A DNA stretch of 10,156 nt from Pseudomonadota bacterium (GTDB lineage Bacteria; Pseudomonadota; Gammaproteobacteria; Arenicellales; Arenicellaceae), in assembly GCA_018660405.1 (NCBI GenBank), contig JABJKL010000163.1, positions 1 through 10,156 on the forward strand, read 5' to 3'. The translations under genes were made by a program, and so were the position numbers. Shown here in pieces: positions 1 to 6,239 of the stretch. Numbering within the stretch: the first letter of the stretch is position 1; the number at the start of each line of letters is the position of its first letter. The notes under the pieces are model-generated. The model did no database searches. It saw only the letters and a list, made by a program, of their open reading frames with translations, and had not been told where the DNA came from.

Positions 1-950
1 AACTTGAAGAGATTAAAATTCGTGCTGAACTAGAGGAGTTATCTGAAGAAAGAAAAGGCCTCGAGTTATTGCTGAGCTCAGATGCGCGCCTCAAAACACT
101 GGTTAAAAAGGAACTCGTCGCCGATGCAGAAGAGTTTGGTGATGAGCGGCATTCGCCTATTGTCGAGCGTGAAGTGGCTCGTGCGATGGAGGAGACCGAT
201 TTAATTCCATCAGAGAATATTACTGCAATACTGTCGACACAGGGTTGGATTAGGGCAGCGAAGGGGCATGAAATCGATGCCAGTGAGCTGAATTATAAAT
301 CCGGTGATGGCTACCTTCACTCAGTGCGCGGTCGATCGAATCAAATGCTGATTCCGCTTGATTCTACCGGCCGAACTTACTCACTTGCAGGGCATAAATT
401 GCCGTCAGCACGTGGGCAAGGTGAGCCGTTATCCAGTCTCGTTGAGCCACCAACTGGGTCAGAGTTCGCTGGATTACTGATGGGGGATTCGTCGGATAAG
501 TATTTACTTTGTAGCAGCGCGGGGTATGGGTTCGTCTGCCTGGTTTCTGATATGTTGTCTAAAAATCGCAAAGGTAAAGCGACACTTAAAGTGCCAGAGG
601 GTTTCAAAACCCTGGTGCCAAGCCGGGTTAACGAGATTGAGAGTGATTCAATAGCCGTGGTTACTTCGGCGGGTTATCTCGCTATCTACGCTGCGTGTGA
701 GCTGCCAGAATTAGGCCGTGGTAAGGGTGTAAAATTAATCAATATTCCTGCCAGGTTACTCAAAGCGGGTGACGAGTATGTGGCGGCTGCGGTTGCTTTT
801 TCATCCGGACAAACAGTGGTCGTTCATTCCGGCCAGCGCCATCTAAATTTGAAGCCATCGGAGCAAGATCACTATCGTGGTGCACGGGGTTTACGTGGGA
901 AAAAATTACCTCGAGGTTTCCAGCAAGTTAGGGAGTTGGGTGCCGAGTAA
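1..950 (+). CDS. parC: DNA topoisomerase IV subunit A (ParC), C-terminal part; 5' end outside window
   Basis: The reading frame is open from the window edge (first full codon at base 3) to TAA at 948-950, giving about 315 visible residues; E. coli ParC is about 750, so somewhat under half is present. ParC is the DNA-cleaving subunit of topoisomerase IV, which decatenates replicated chromosomes together with ParE. The first 50 or so residues are the charged end of the breakage-reunion domain (LEELSEERKGLELLL, then LKTLVKKELVADAEEFGDER and SPIVERE), which is typical of ParC. The rest is the beta-pinwheel DNA-wrapping domain, with blades such as ILSTQGWIRAAKGHEID, MLIPLDSTGRTYSLAGHKLP and SARGQGEPLSSLVE. 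The catalytic tyrosine lies upstream of the window. GyrA is the main alternative, but the short linker and the absence of a clear GyrA-box (QRRGGKG) favour ParC. The gene converges on cca with 51 bases between the stop codons. Confidence 0.95.
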   Translation, partial: LEEIKIRAELEELSEERKGLELLLSSDARLKTLVKKELVADAEEFGDERHSPIVEREVARAMEETDLIPSENITAILSTQGWIRAAKGHEIDASELNYKSGDGYLHSVRGRSNQMLIPLDSTGRTYSLAGHKLPSARGQGEPLSSLVEPPTGSEFAGLLMGDSSDKYLLCSSAGYGFVCLVSDMLSKNRKGKATLKVPEGFKTLVPSRVNEIESDSIAVVTSAGYLAIYAACELPELGRGKGVKLINIPARLLKAGDEYVAAAVAFSSGQTVVVHSGQRHLNLKPSEQDHYRGARGLRGKKLPRGFQQVRELGAE

Positions 951-972
951 ATCTCTCGGCTAATATTAATTT
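942..972 (+). terminator. Possible weak intrinsic terminator of parC
   Basis: A 6-bp stem (GCCGAG at 942-947, CTCGGC at 955-960) with a 7-base loop overlaps the parC stop codon. It is followed by the A/T-rich tail TAATATTAATTT. The stem is short and the tail is not a clean T run, so termination would be weak. The tail lies only on the plus-strand side, so it would not serve cca. Confidence 0.35.
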
Positions 973-1001
973 GAGTGGGTCCGTGCAAGTTGTGCCCGGA
1001 T

Positions 1002-2237
1002 TTACCGGCTGGGTTGCGCGCTCTTGACCGCGTTGATGCGTGCTTTTTTTATCGCTTGCGCTATTTCTTTACTATTCTCGAATTGCTTCGCTATCGCGCC
1101 ACCATCGACAGTGAGGGCAGCTTGGTAGAGCGCGTTCAGTTGCTCTGCATTCGGATAATCCCTATTTTGTAAGCCTTCACGCCCACGAGCATCTGCTTCA
1201 CAGGCTAATAGAAAACCCTGCCATCGGTTCGGGTTACGAAAAGCATCGCAGGCTTCAAGTAATTTCAGAACGGTTTCTGCTCTTAGTTCCGAAGCGCGAT
1301 GTGTATGTAAATGATATTCACACACCACGCGAGATAGTTTTCGAAGGGTATTTGGAACCTGCAAACGGTCTGCTATCTGATCCACCAGTGTGAGCCCCCG
1401 TCGCTCGTGGCCTTTGTGCGAAGGCCACTCTTGCTTCGAGGTGCGGGCCTTGCCCAGATCATGGGTTAGTGCTGCATAGCGCACATCAAGGCGGTTGCTG
1501 AGCTTTGCCGCTTGTTCCAAAACCATTAGCGTGTGCACGCCGGTGTCGATTTCAGGGTGCCACTCTTTCTTTTGCGGCACACCAAACAGGGCATCAACTT
1601 CGGGGAAGATGACTTTGAGTGCCTTACAATTTCGCAGCACGCTGAAGAAGATTTGCGGGCGCGAGGTAAGCAGCGCTAATTCGGTCTCTTGCCACACGCG
1701 TTCTGCGACTAATGCATCGGCCTCTCCGTTGGCGACCATGCCTTGCATGAGTGCAAGCGTTTCGTCAGCGACAGAAAAATTAAATCGTGCGGCGAAGCGC
1801 GCTGCCCGAAGAATACGCACAGGGTCTTCTGCGAACGCGTCCGACACGTGCCGAATAACGCCCAATTTCAAATCATCCTGCCCGCCGTGCGGGTCGATTA
1901 TTTCTCCGGAATCGCTTTCGGCCATCGCATTAATGGTGAAATCCCGGCGTTGAAGGTCTTCTTCCAGACTAATATCGGGTGAGGTGGAGAAGGTGAAGCC
2001 TTGATAGCCTCGACTGGTTTTACGTTCGGTTCTCGCGAGCGCGTATTCTTCATGATTTTGCGGATGTAGAAATACCGGAAAGTCTTTGCCTACCGGTCGG
2101 TAGCCAGCATTGACCATGGCCTCAGGAGAGCTTCCTACGACCACCCAGTCGCGGTCTTTTATGGGCCGTCCGAGCAACCGGTCGCGTATTGCTCCTCCGA
2201 CTAAATAGATCTTTGAATTATCTTCAAGTGCAGCCAT
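1002..2237 (-). CDS. cca: CCA-adding multifunctional tRNA nucleotidyltransferase with HD domain
   Basis: The product is 411 residues, almost the same length as E. coli Cca (412). It adds or repairs the 3'-CCA of tRNAs in the cytosol without a nucleic acid template. The N-terminal nucleotidyltransferase core shows LVGGAIRDRLLG (12-23), the metal-binding DRD (28-30, D28 and D30), LARTERK (67-73), RRDFTINAMA (98-107) and the EDPVRILRAARFAARF block (137-152), followed by the ER...E region near 179-185. A C-terminal HD domain carries THDLGKA (258-264, H259/D260). In the E. coli-type enzyme this domain gives 2',3'-cyclic phosphodiesterase, 2'-nucleotidase and phosphatase activity. The ATG at 2237 is the only start I see close before the conserved IYLVGG strand, although no Shine-Dalgarno motif precedes it. 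It lies 29 bases after the pyrE stop on the same strand, so cotranscription with pyrE is likely. Confidence 0.96.
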   Translation of the reverse strand: MAALEDNSKIYLVGGAIRDRLLGRPIKDRDWVVVGSSPEAMVNAGYRPVGKDFPVFLHPQNHEEYALARTERKTSRGYQGFTFSTSPDISLEEDLQRRDFTINAMAESDSGEIIDPHGGQDDLKLGVIRHVSDAFAEDPVRILRAARFAARFNFSVADETLALMQGMVANGEADALVAERVWQETELALLTSRPQIFFSVLRNCKALKVIFPEVDALFGVPQKKEWHPEIDTGVHTLMVLEQAAKLSNRLDVRYAALTHDLGKARTSKQEWPSHKGHERRGLTLVDQIADRLQVPNTLRKLSRVVCEYHLHTHRASELRAETVLKLLEACDAFRNPNRWQGFLLACEADARGREGLQNRDYPNAEQLNALYQAALTVDGGAIAKQFENSKEIAQAIKKARINAVKSAQPSR

Positions 2238-2266
2238 TGCATTTACTAATAGTGGTCGAGTATCAC

Positions 2267-2917
2267 CTAATCAGAGACGCCGTACTGTTCTCGATACGCA
2301 TTGATGGCATCCCAGTGTTCTCGAAATTCTGCACGGTCTTTTATGTATTCCAATAATTCAGCGAGCCTCGCAATTGCGATGACTGGCATGTCATAGTTTG
2401 ATCGCACCGCATCGACTGCAGAGATCTCTCCATCGGGGCTTTGTTCCTGGCGGTCTAAAGCGATGAACACGGCGGCGGGCGTCGCACCAGCGGAACGAAT
2501 GATTTCAACCGATTCACGTATCGATGTGCCAGCGGTAATAACATCGTCAATAATGGCAACGCGGCCTGTCAGTGCGCTACCGACGGTGCTGCCCCCTTCG
2601 CCATGATCTTTCTTCTCTTTGCGATTGTAGGCATATGGTACGTCGCTATTGTTCTGTTTGGCCAGCGCCATGGCGGTGGCGCACGAGAGGGTGATGCCCT
2701 TGTAGGCCGGCCCAAACAACACGTCGAAATTGATGCCGCTGTCTAATATTGAAGCGGCAAAGAAACGTGAAATCGCGTTCATCGCCGCACCATTATTGAA
2801 TTCACCGGCATTAAAAAAATAGGGGCTTATACGACCCGACTTAAGTTCGAACTCGCCGAAGCGGAGTACCTGGTTTTGAATCGCGAAATTCAGGAATTCG
2901 CGTTGATAGTCTTTCAT
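2267..2917 (-). CDS. pyrE: Orotate phosphoribosyltransferase
   Basis: The product is 216 residues (E. coli PyrE 213). It transfers the phosphoribosyl group of PRPP to orotate, giving OMP, the fifth step of de novo pyrimidine synthesis. Visible signatures are FGEFELKSGRISPYFFNAG (20-38), FGPAYKGI (68-75), the flexible catalytic loop RKEKKDHGEGG (99-109) and the PRPP-binding motif IIDDVITAGTS (122-132). PyrE works as a dimer, with the loop lysines reaching into the neighbouring active site (family knowledge). The start at 2917 gives the expected MKDYQREFLNFAI N-terminus. The spacer upstream is shared with the divergent exonuclease III-family gene. No rph leader or attenuator like that of E. coli pyrE is visible, so regulation may rest on the promoter region at 2918-3043. 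Confidence 0.97.
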   Translation of the reverse strand: MKDYQREFLNFAIQNQVLRFGEFELKSGRISPYFFNAGEFNNGAAMNAISRFFAASILDSGINFDVLFGPAYKGITLSCATAMALAKQNNSDVPYAYNRKEKKDHGEGGSTVGSALTGRVAIIDDVITAGTSIRESVEIIRSAGATPAAVFIALDRQEQSPDGEISAVDAVRSNYDMPVIAIARLAELLEYIKDRAEFREHWDAINAYREQYGVSD

Positions 2918-2948
2918 CGCATTATTGCTTGCTTATGTAGGTTGATAT

Positions 2949-2973
2949 TTTTGTTCGATTGCCCGGAACAAAA
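2949..2973. promoter_or_regulatory. Perfect 8-bp inverted repeat in the pyrE / exonuclease III-family divergent spacer; candidate operator
   Basis: TTTTGTTC (2949-2956) and GAACAAAA (2966-2973) are exact reverse complements separated by 9 bases. They lie near the pyrE-proximal side of the 126-base spacer (2918-3043). Neither strand has a T tract after the second arm, so this is not an intrinsic terminator. Its symmetry and place between two divergent starts suggest a binding site for a dimeric regulator. I see no convincing sigma-70 -35/-10 pair in the spacer. Matching a specific regulator is not possible from the sequence. Confidence 0.3.
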
Positions 2974-3043
2974 TCCGGTTAGTACAGTCGAAGCTTCCTG
3001 CGTATCATACTGTATCTTCTATATACAAGACCCAAAAGAACCA

Positions 3044-3811
3044 ATGAAAATAGTTTCCGTAAACGTAAATGGCATTCGCGCGGCAGGACGCAAAGGGTTT
3101 TACCAATGGATGGCCAAGGAGCAACCAGACATCGTATGTATGCAGGAGCTTAAAGCGCAACCCGATCAAATTACTGATGCGCTCTACCATCCCCAGGGGT
3201 ATCACAGCTATTTTCATTCGGCCGAGAAAAAAGGTTATAGCGGGGTGGGGATTTATAGCCGCATCGAACCCGATAACGTTCAAGTGGGTCTGGGATGGGA
3301 AGAATTTGATAGTGAAGGGCGTTATTTGCAAGTCGATTATCCTGGCCTCAGTGTTGTATCACTTTATATGCCTTCGGGATCGAGCAAAGAAGAGCGACAA
3401 GACTTTAAATACATGGCGATGGGGCGGTTTGAACCACTGCTCAAAAAGATGCAAAAACAAGATCGGGAATGGCTGATTTGCGGTGACTGGAATATTGCGC
3501 ACAAAAAAATTGATATTAAGAACTGGCGGGGAAATCAGAAAAATTCGGGTTTTTTGCCCGAAGAGCGAGCCTGGATGGATTGGCTGTTCGGAGACGCCGG
3601 GTTTATAGATGCTTTCCGTGAAGTTGATGAAAGAGAGGAACAATACACCTGGTGGTCTAATCGGGGACAAGCCTGGGATAACAATACCGGTTGGCGGATT
3701 GACTACCACGTAGTGACTCCGGGCTTGGGTAAGAAAGTGACGCGGGCGGAAATCTACAAGGACGAACGTTTTTCTGATCATGCGCCATTAACGTTGGAAT
3801 ACGATTTTTGA
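3044..3811 (+). CDS. Exonuclease III-family protein (AP endonuclease), Crc-related
   Basis: The product is 255 residues of the endonuclease/exonuclease/phosphatase fold. The expected exonuclease III catalytic set is present: N7 in VNVNGIRA, E35 in MQELK, Y108 in LYMPSG, D148 and N150 in CGDWN, D220 in WRIDYH, and D245/H246 in SDHAPL. It should therefore act in base excision repair as an AP endonuclease and 3'-5' exonuclease. Several stretches also resemble Pseudomonas Crc (GRYLQVD, KKIDIKNWR, GFLPEERAW, WRIDYHVVTPGL, FSDHAPL), and the divergent pyrE neighbour matches the crc locus as I recall it. As I recall Crc, it has lost several of these residues and acts with Hfq in translational repression, whereas this protein has kept them. 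The ATG at 3044 was chosen over an in-frame extension to 2876 because MKIVSVNVNG is the family N-terminus. The start signal is weak (AAAAGAA). The gene overlaps the next one by one base. Confidence 0.93.
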   Translation: MKIVSVNVNGIRAAGRKGFYQWMAKEQPDIVCMQELKAQPDQITDALYHPQGYHSYFHSAEKKGYSGVGIYSRIEPDNVQVGLGWEEFDSEGRYLQVDYPGLSVVSLYMPSGSSKEERQDFKYMAMGRFEPLLKKMQKQDREWLICGDWNIAHKKIDIKNWRGNQKNSGFLPEERAWMDWLFGDAGFIDAFREVDEREEQYTWWSNRGQAWDNNTGWRIDYHVVTPGLGKKVTRAEIYKDERFSDHAPLTLEYDF

Positions 3812-5349
3812 TGAGCGTAACGAGTGAACCGATTAGCGACATCGATGGTCTGCCCTGGTGGCGGCATAAATCACTTTGGATTCTGCTTTTGCTGGGTTTT
3901 TCTTCGGGCATTCCCCTGTATCTCATTTTTTCCAGCTTGTCGCTGTGGTTACGTGAGGCAGGTGTAGAGCGATCTGCGGTTACTTTTTTTAGTTGGGCGG
4001 CGCTGGGTTATTCGTTTAAGTTTATTTGGGCGCCATTGGTCGACAAATTGCCGTTGCCTGTTTTATCCGGCATGTTAGGGCGTCGTCGGGCGTGGCTACT
4101 TCTTTCACAGATTGCAGTCATTTCGTCGATAGTGTGGATGGCGATGAGCGACCCGCAGCAAAGTCTGTTGGTCATGGCGTTGGCTGCAGTGGCGCTGGGG
4201 TTTGCTGCGGCTACCCAGGATATTGTGATTGACGCATTGCGCATTGAGTTGGATTCACGACGGATACAAGCGTTATTGTCTTCTACTTATGTGGCGGGTT
4301 ACCGAGTGGGCATGATTGTTTCAGGAGCCGGGGCGCTCTATTTGGCGCAAGGATTCGGCAGCACCACTGAATTTTATAGTTATGAGGCCTGGCGTAACAC
4401 GTACCTGTGCATGGCTTTGCTCATGTTGGTCGGAGTAGTGACTACCCTGCTGATTAACGAATCTGATTCGTCCAGTGAAAGCGACGCTTATCCTTACGCA
4501 ACGCAGGACTACGTGCGCTTCCTGCTGGTTTTTGTCGTTTCGATCAGTGCGTTTGTTGCTGTATTTAGTTATTTGCCAGAGGCTCCGGTGCTGTTTTCCG
4601 GTTATGCGCAACTTGTGTTTTCGTTTTGTTTTACGGCGCTCGCGTTGGGTTTGGCCCTGCTAAGCATGTTTCTTGTCGCGCGCACAAGTTTGCGGCTTGG
4701 CTTGGCGAACCGGCAGCTAGTGGACGAAAGCTATATTCAGCCGTTGGCAGACTTTTTACATCGCTATGGCCGTCTCGCTATATGGGTATTGCTATTGGTT
4801 GGGTTCTACCGGGTTTCCGATATTGTGTTGGGTGTGATCGCCAACGTGTTCTATCAGGATATGGGCTATAGCAAGGCTGAAATTGCCAGCGTCTCAAAAA
4901 CTTTCGGTGTGGTCATGACGATTACTGGCGCCTTTTTAGGTGGTTTTCTGGTTCTAAAATACGGGGTGATGCGCATATTGATGTTGGGCGGAGTATTGGT
5001 GGCGCTTACCAACTTGCTGTTTATGGTGCTTGCAAACAGTGATGCCGATATTGTGCTGCTCGCCGCGGTAATAGCAGCCGACAATATGAGTGGAGGTATT
5101 GCTACTGCCACTTTTATTGCCTGGCTTTCCAGCCTTACCAATGTGTCGTTTACCGCTACCCAGTACGCGATTTTTAGTTCGCTGATGACCTTGTTTCCGA
5201 AGCTGTTGGGTGGGTACTCCGGCACCATAGTCGAAGCTATCGGATATTCCAGTTTCTTCCTTATCGCCAGTCTGCTCGGCGTGCCGGTTGTCTGGTTGAT
5301 TTATTTCTTGAGCAAGAGCCTGGAATTGGAAGACCCTGCGAGCGGCTAA
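3811..5349 (+). CDS. ampG: AmpG-family MFS muropeptide permease
   Basis: The product is about 512 residues from ATG 3811 (E. coli AmpG 491). AmpG is an inner-membrane, proton-driven importer of GlcNAc-anhydroMurNAc peptides for peptidoglycan recycling, and in some species it feeds the signal that induces ampC beta-lactamase. Family signatures include the first helix LLLLGFSSGIPLYLIFSSLS (25-44), GYSFKFIWAPLVDKLPLP (66-83), the MFS loop motif GMLGRRRAWLL (87-97), and ATQDIVIDALRIE (134-146) followed by YVAGYRVGMIVSGAGAL (160-176). About 12-14 hydrophobic segments follow, with a break of charged residues (NESDSSSESDAYPYATQDY) around 220-235. The start overlaps the upstream stop as TGATG (3809-3813), indicating translational coupling; a TTG one codon earlier is possible but less likely. 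An AmpG-like transporter of other substrates cannot be excluded. Confidence 0.9.
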   Translation: MSVTSEPISDIDGLPWWRHKSLWILLLLGFSSGIPLYLIFSSLSLWLREAGVERSAVTFFSWAALGYSFKFIWAPLVDKLPLPVLSGMLGRRRAWLLLSQIAVISSIVWMAMSDPQQSLLVMALAAVALGFAAATQDIVIDALRIELDSRRIQALLSSTYVAGYRVGMIVSGAGALYLAQGFGSTTEFYSYEAWRNTYLCMALLMLVGVVTTLLINESDSSSESDAYPYATQDYVRFLLVFVVSISAFVAVFSYLPEAPVLFSGYAQLVFSFCFTALALGLALLSMFLVARTSLRLGLANRQLVDESYIQPLADFLHRYGRLAIWVLLLVGFYRVSDIVLGVIANVFYQDMGYSKAEIASVSKTFGVVMTITGAFLGGFLVLKYGVMRILMLGGVLVALTNLLFMVLANSDADIVLLAAVIAADNMSGGIATATFIAWLSSLTNVSFTATQYAIFSSLMTLFPKLLGGYSGTIVEAIGYSSFFLIASLLGVPVVWLIYFLSKSLELEDPASG

Positions 5350-5404
5350 TTTTAAAGGCCTCATGGATAGAGCATAGAGACCAGTTCATTTCTGGTTCAG
5401 ATAT

Positions 5405-5669
5405 GGTGCTCTTTCAAGGTTTAAATGTGGATTCAGCGCTGACCTGATGTTCCGCAACAAGGCGCAGCGCGCAACCAATGGTCGTTCCATTGGCAAGCGC
5501 TTCAACGCAGTAGCGGGACATCAGGTCAGCACCCTATGGGTCAGCTTGTCAGCGTCCATGGACTGCGTTGTGTCTCTTGGAAAGGGAACAACCATTTCCT
5601 GCGAGACACGTCTTGCCATGAACGCTGACAAGCTCACTGAATCCCACATTTAAACCTTGAAAGAGCACC
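5405..5669. repeat. 265-base nested palindromic element (three-way-junction-like), possible intergenic repeat or MITE
   Basis: The outer arms are 5405-5436 and 5637-5669. They are reverse complements except for one extra base in the right arm, and they start GGTGCTCTTTCAAGG and end CCTTGAAAGAGCACC. Hairpin A spans 5438-5530. Its base stem is GCTGACCTGATGT / ACATCAGGTCAGC, then CCGC / GCGG after a G:T wobble; its tip is CCAATGG-TCGTT-CCATTGG, and both stems centre on 5484. Hairpin B spans 5543-5634. Its base stem is AGCTTGTCAGCGT / ACGCTGACAAGCT plus CATGG / CCATG; further in come GTGTCTC / GAGACAC and GGAAA / TTTCC around an AACAA loop. ACCC-TAT-GGGT (5531-5541) joins the two. No transposase or convincing protein is inside, and no target-site duplication flanks it. 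It could be a non-autonomous mobile repeat, an RNA structure in the ampG 3' region, or a DNA cruciform. Together with 5350-5404 and 5670-5743 it fills the gap between ampG and the next gene. Confidence 0.85.
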
Positions 5670-5670
5670 T

Positions 5671-5689
5671 CGTTCAGTAAACGTTCAGC
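5671..5689 (+). promoter_or_regulatory. Direct heptamer repeat upstream of the small secreted-protein gene; candidate activator site
   Basis: CGTTCAG occurs at 5671-5677 and again at 5683-5689, with starts 12 bases apart, between the 265-base element and the gene starting at 5744. Tandem sites of roughly one helical turn are typical of OmpR/PhoB-type response regulators (general knowledge). No clear -35/-10 pair is visible downstream, so this is only a suggestion. Confidence 0.25.
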
Positions 5690-5728
5690 GCCTTCCCGCT
5701 AAGCTGTTGCCAAATGCTAGTACTTATT

Positions 5729-5735
5729 AAGGAGG
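5729..5735 (+). promoter_or_regulatory. Strong Shine-Dalgarno site that fixes the start at 5744
   Basis: AAGGAGG lies 8 bases before ATG 5744 and is the strongest ribosome binding site I noticed in the window. It decides the start against an in-frame TTG at 5714, which lies upstream of the site, and it implies efficient translation. Confidence 0.8.
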
Positions 5736-5743
5736 CAGCAACT

Positions 5744-6157
5744 ATGAACGCAAAGATGAATGCAAAACCGAATCTAAAACCGAATCTAAAACCAGTGCTG
5801 GTAGCCGTAGTGCTTGCCGTTGGTCTTGTTGTCAGTAGCGTATCGAATGCCCATGGTAGACGTGGTTACGATCGTTACTACGACTCTTACCGTCCCGGTT
5901 TATCGCTACAGTTCAATTATCAATATCGTTCAGATAACCGTCGTTCAGGTAACCGTCGTTCAGATAACTATCGCCACAGGTATGGAAATGACCGTAGCTA
6001 CCAAAATAGTTACCGGAATAGCTACCGAAATAGTTACCGAAATAACGGGTATCAAAGTTATCGTAGCAACAATTATTGCCCGGATTACGGTGTGATTTAT
6101 TACCGCCGACCCAGCAGAGATTGCTACCGACATGCCGATCATTACCATTGCGATTAA
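5744..6157 (+). CDS. Secreted Tyr/Arg/Asn/Ser-rich low-complexity protein, unknown function
   Basis: The product is 137 residues and I recognise no family. A signal peptide is clear: a Lys/Asn-rich n-region with a duplicated NLKP, a hydrophobic core PVLVAVVLAVGLVVSS (17-32), and a likely signal peptidase I site after SNA (residue 36). The mature part is basic and of low complexity. It contains RSDNR/RSGNR/RSDNY (62-76) and NSYR repeated three times (88-99), then a tail with three cysteines (112, 127, 136) and a His cluster (HADHYHCD). The mature protein is probably exported to the periplasm or outside. The odd number of cysteines and the His-rich end could allow disulfide or metal contacts, which is speculative. 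The strong ribosome binding site argues that it is expressed. The gene stands alone, preceded by the structured element at 5405-5669 and converging on the minus-strand permease 82 bases downstream. Confidence 0.8.
   Translation: MNAKMNAKPNLKPNLKPVLVAVVLAVGLVVSSVSNAHGRRGYDRYYDSYRPGLSLQFNYQYRSDNRRSGNRRSDNYRHRYGNDRSYQNSYRNSYRNSYRNNGYQSYRSNNYCPDYGVIYYRRPSRDCYRHADHYHCD
5768..5791 (+). repeat. Two perfect 12-bp tandem copies in the signal-peptide region
   Basis: CCGAATCTAAAA occurs at 5768-5779 and again at 5780-5791, encoding the doubled NLKP before the hydrophobic core. The preceding MNAK-MNAK is also a near repeat. Exact identity at DNA level points to recent slippage duplication. Confidence 0.85.
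5927..5968 (+). repeat. 15-bp tandem repeat, about 2.8 copies, inside the secreted-protein gene
   Basis: CGTTCAGATAACCGT (5927-5941) is followed by CGTTCAGGTAACCGT (5942-5956) and the partial copy CGTTCAGATAAC (5957-5968). The copies differ by one base and encode RSDNR, RSGNR and RSDN. The unit is a multiple of three, so a change of copy number would keep the frame. Confidence 0.9.
6005..6044 (+). repeat. 12-bp tandem repeat, about 3.3 copies, inside the secreted-protein gene
   Basis: The copies are AATAGTTACCGG (6005-6016), AATAGCTACCGA (6017-6028) and AATAGTTACCGA (6029-6040), then AATA. They encode the NSYR run. Like the 15-bp repeat, the unit preserves frame and could vary in number between strains. 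Confidence 0.9.
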
Positions 6158-6239
6158 GCCGGCGACCGGCTGCGGTAACCAGCGTGTGGGAACGACCCCA
6201 GATACTGGAGCTAAGTGATTAACGCATTACGGCGATTGA

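Noticed and set aside
989..1008. CCGG-ATTTA-CCGG at the cca stop as a terminator for the minus strand
   Set aside because: It is a 4-bp stem without a U tract in the minus direction.
1495..1953. Plus-strand frame of 152 codons opposite cca
   Set aside because: It lies antisense within the well-supported Cca frame, and its Ser/Ala/Arg-rich product is typical of shadow translation.
2876..3043. N-terminal extension of the exonuclease III-family gene by 56 codons
   Set aside because: The extension overlaps the start of pyrE on the other strand and lies before the conserved MKIVSVNVNG start. Its residues do not resemble the family.
5380..5396. ACCAG / CTGGT hairpin after ampG as a terminator
   Set aside because: The stem is only 5 bp and no T tract follows.
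5447..5653. Open frame of 68 codons inside the palindromic element
   Set aside because: It runs through both hairpins and the outer arm, has no ribosome binding site and no protein-like character. The palindrome explains the sequence better.
5395..5677. GTTCAG on both sides of the palindromic element as a target-site duplication
   Set aside because: The copies are not directly adjacent to the outer arms (4 bases away on the left, 2 on the right), and the same hexamer recurs at 5684-5689.
5714..5743. TTG start ten codons upstream of the secreted-protein gene
   Set aside because: The AAGGAGG site at 5729-5735 lies downstream of it and points to ATG 5744, which also gives a normal signal peptide.
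6158..6170. GCCGG-CGA-CCGGC hairpin after the secreted-protein gene as a terminator
   Set aside because: The stem is short and no T-rich tail follows on either strand, so it is too weak to call.
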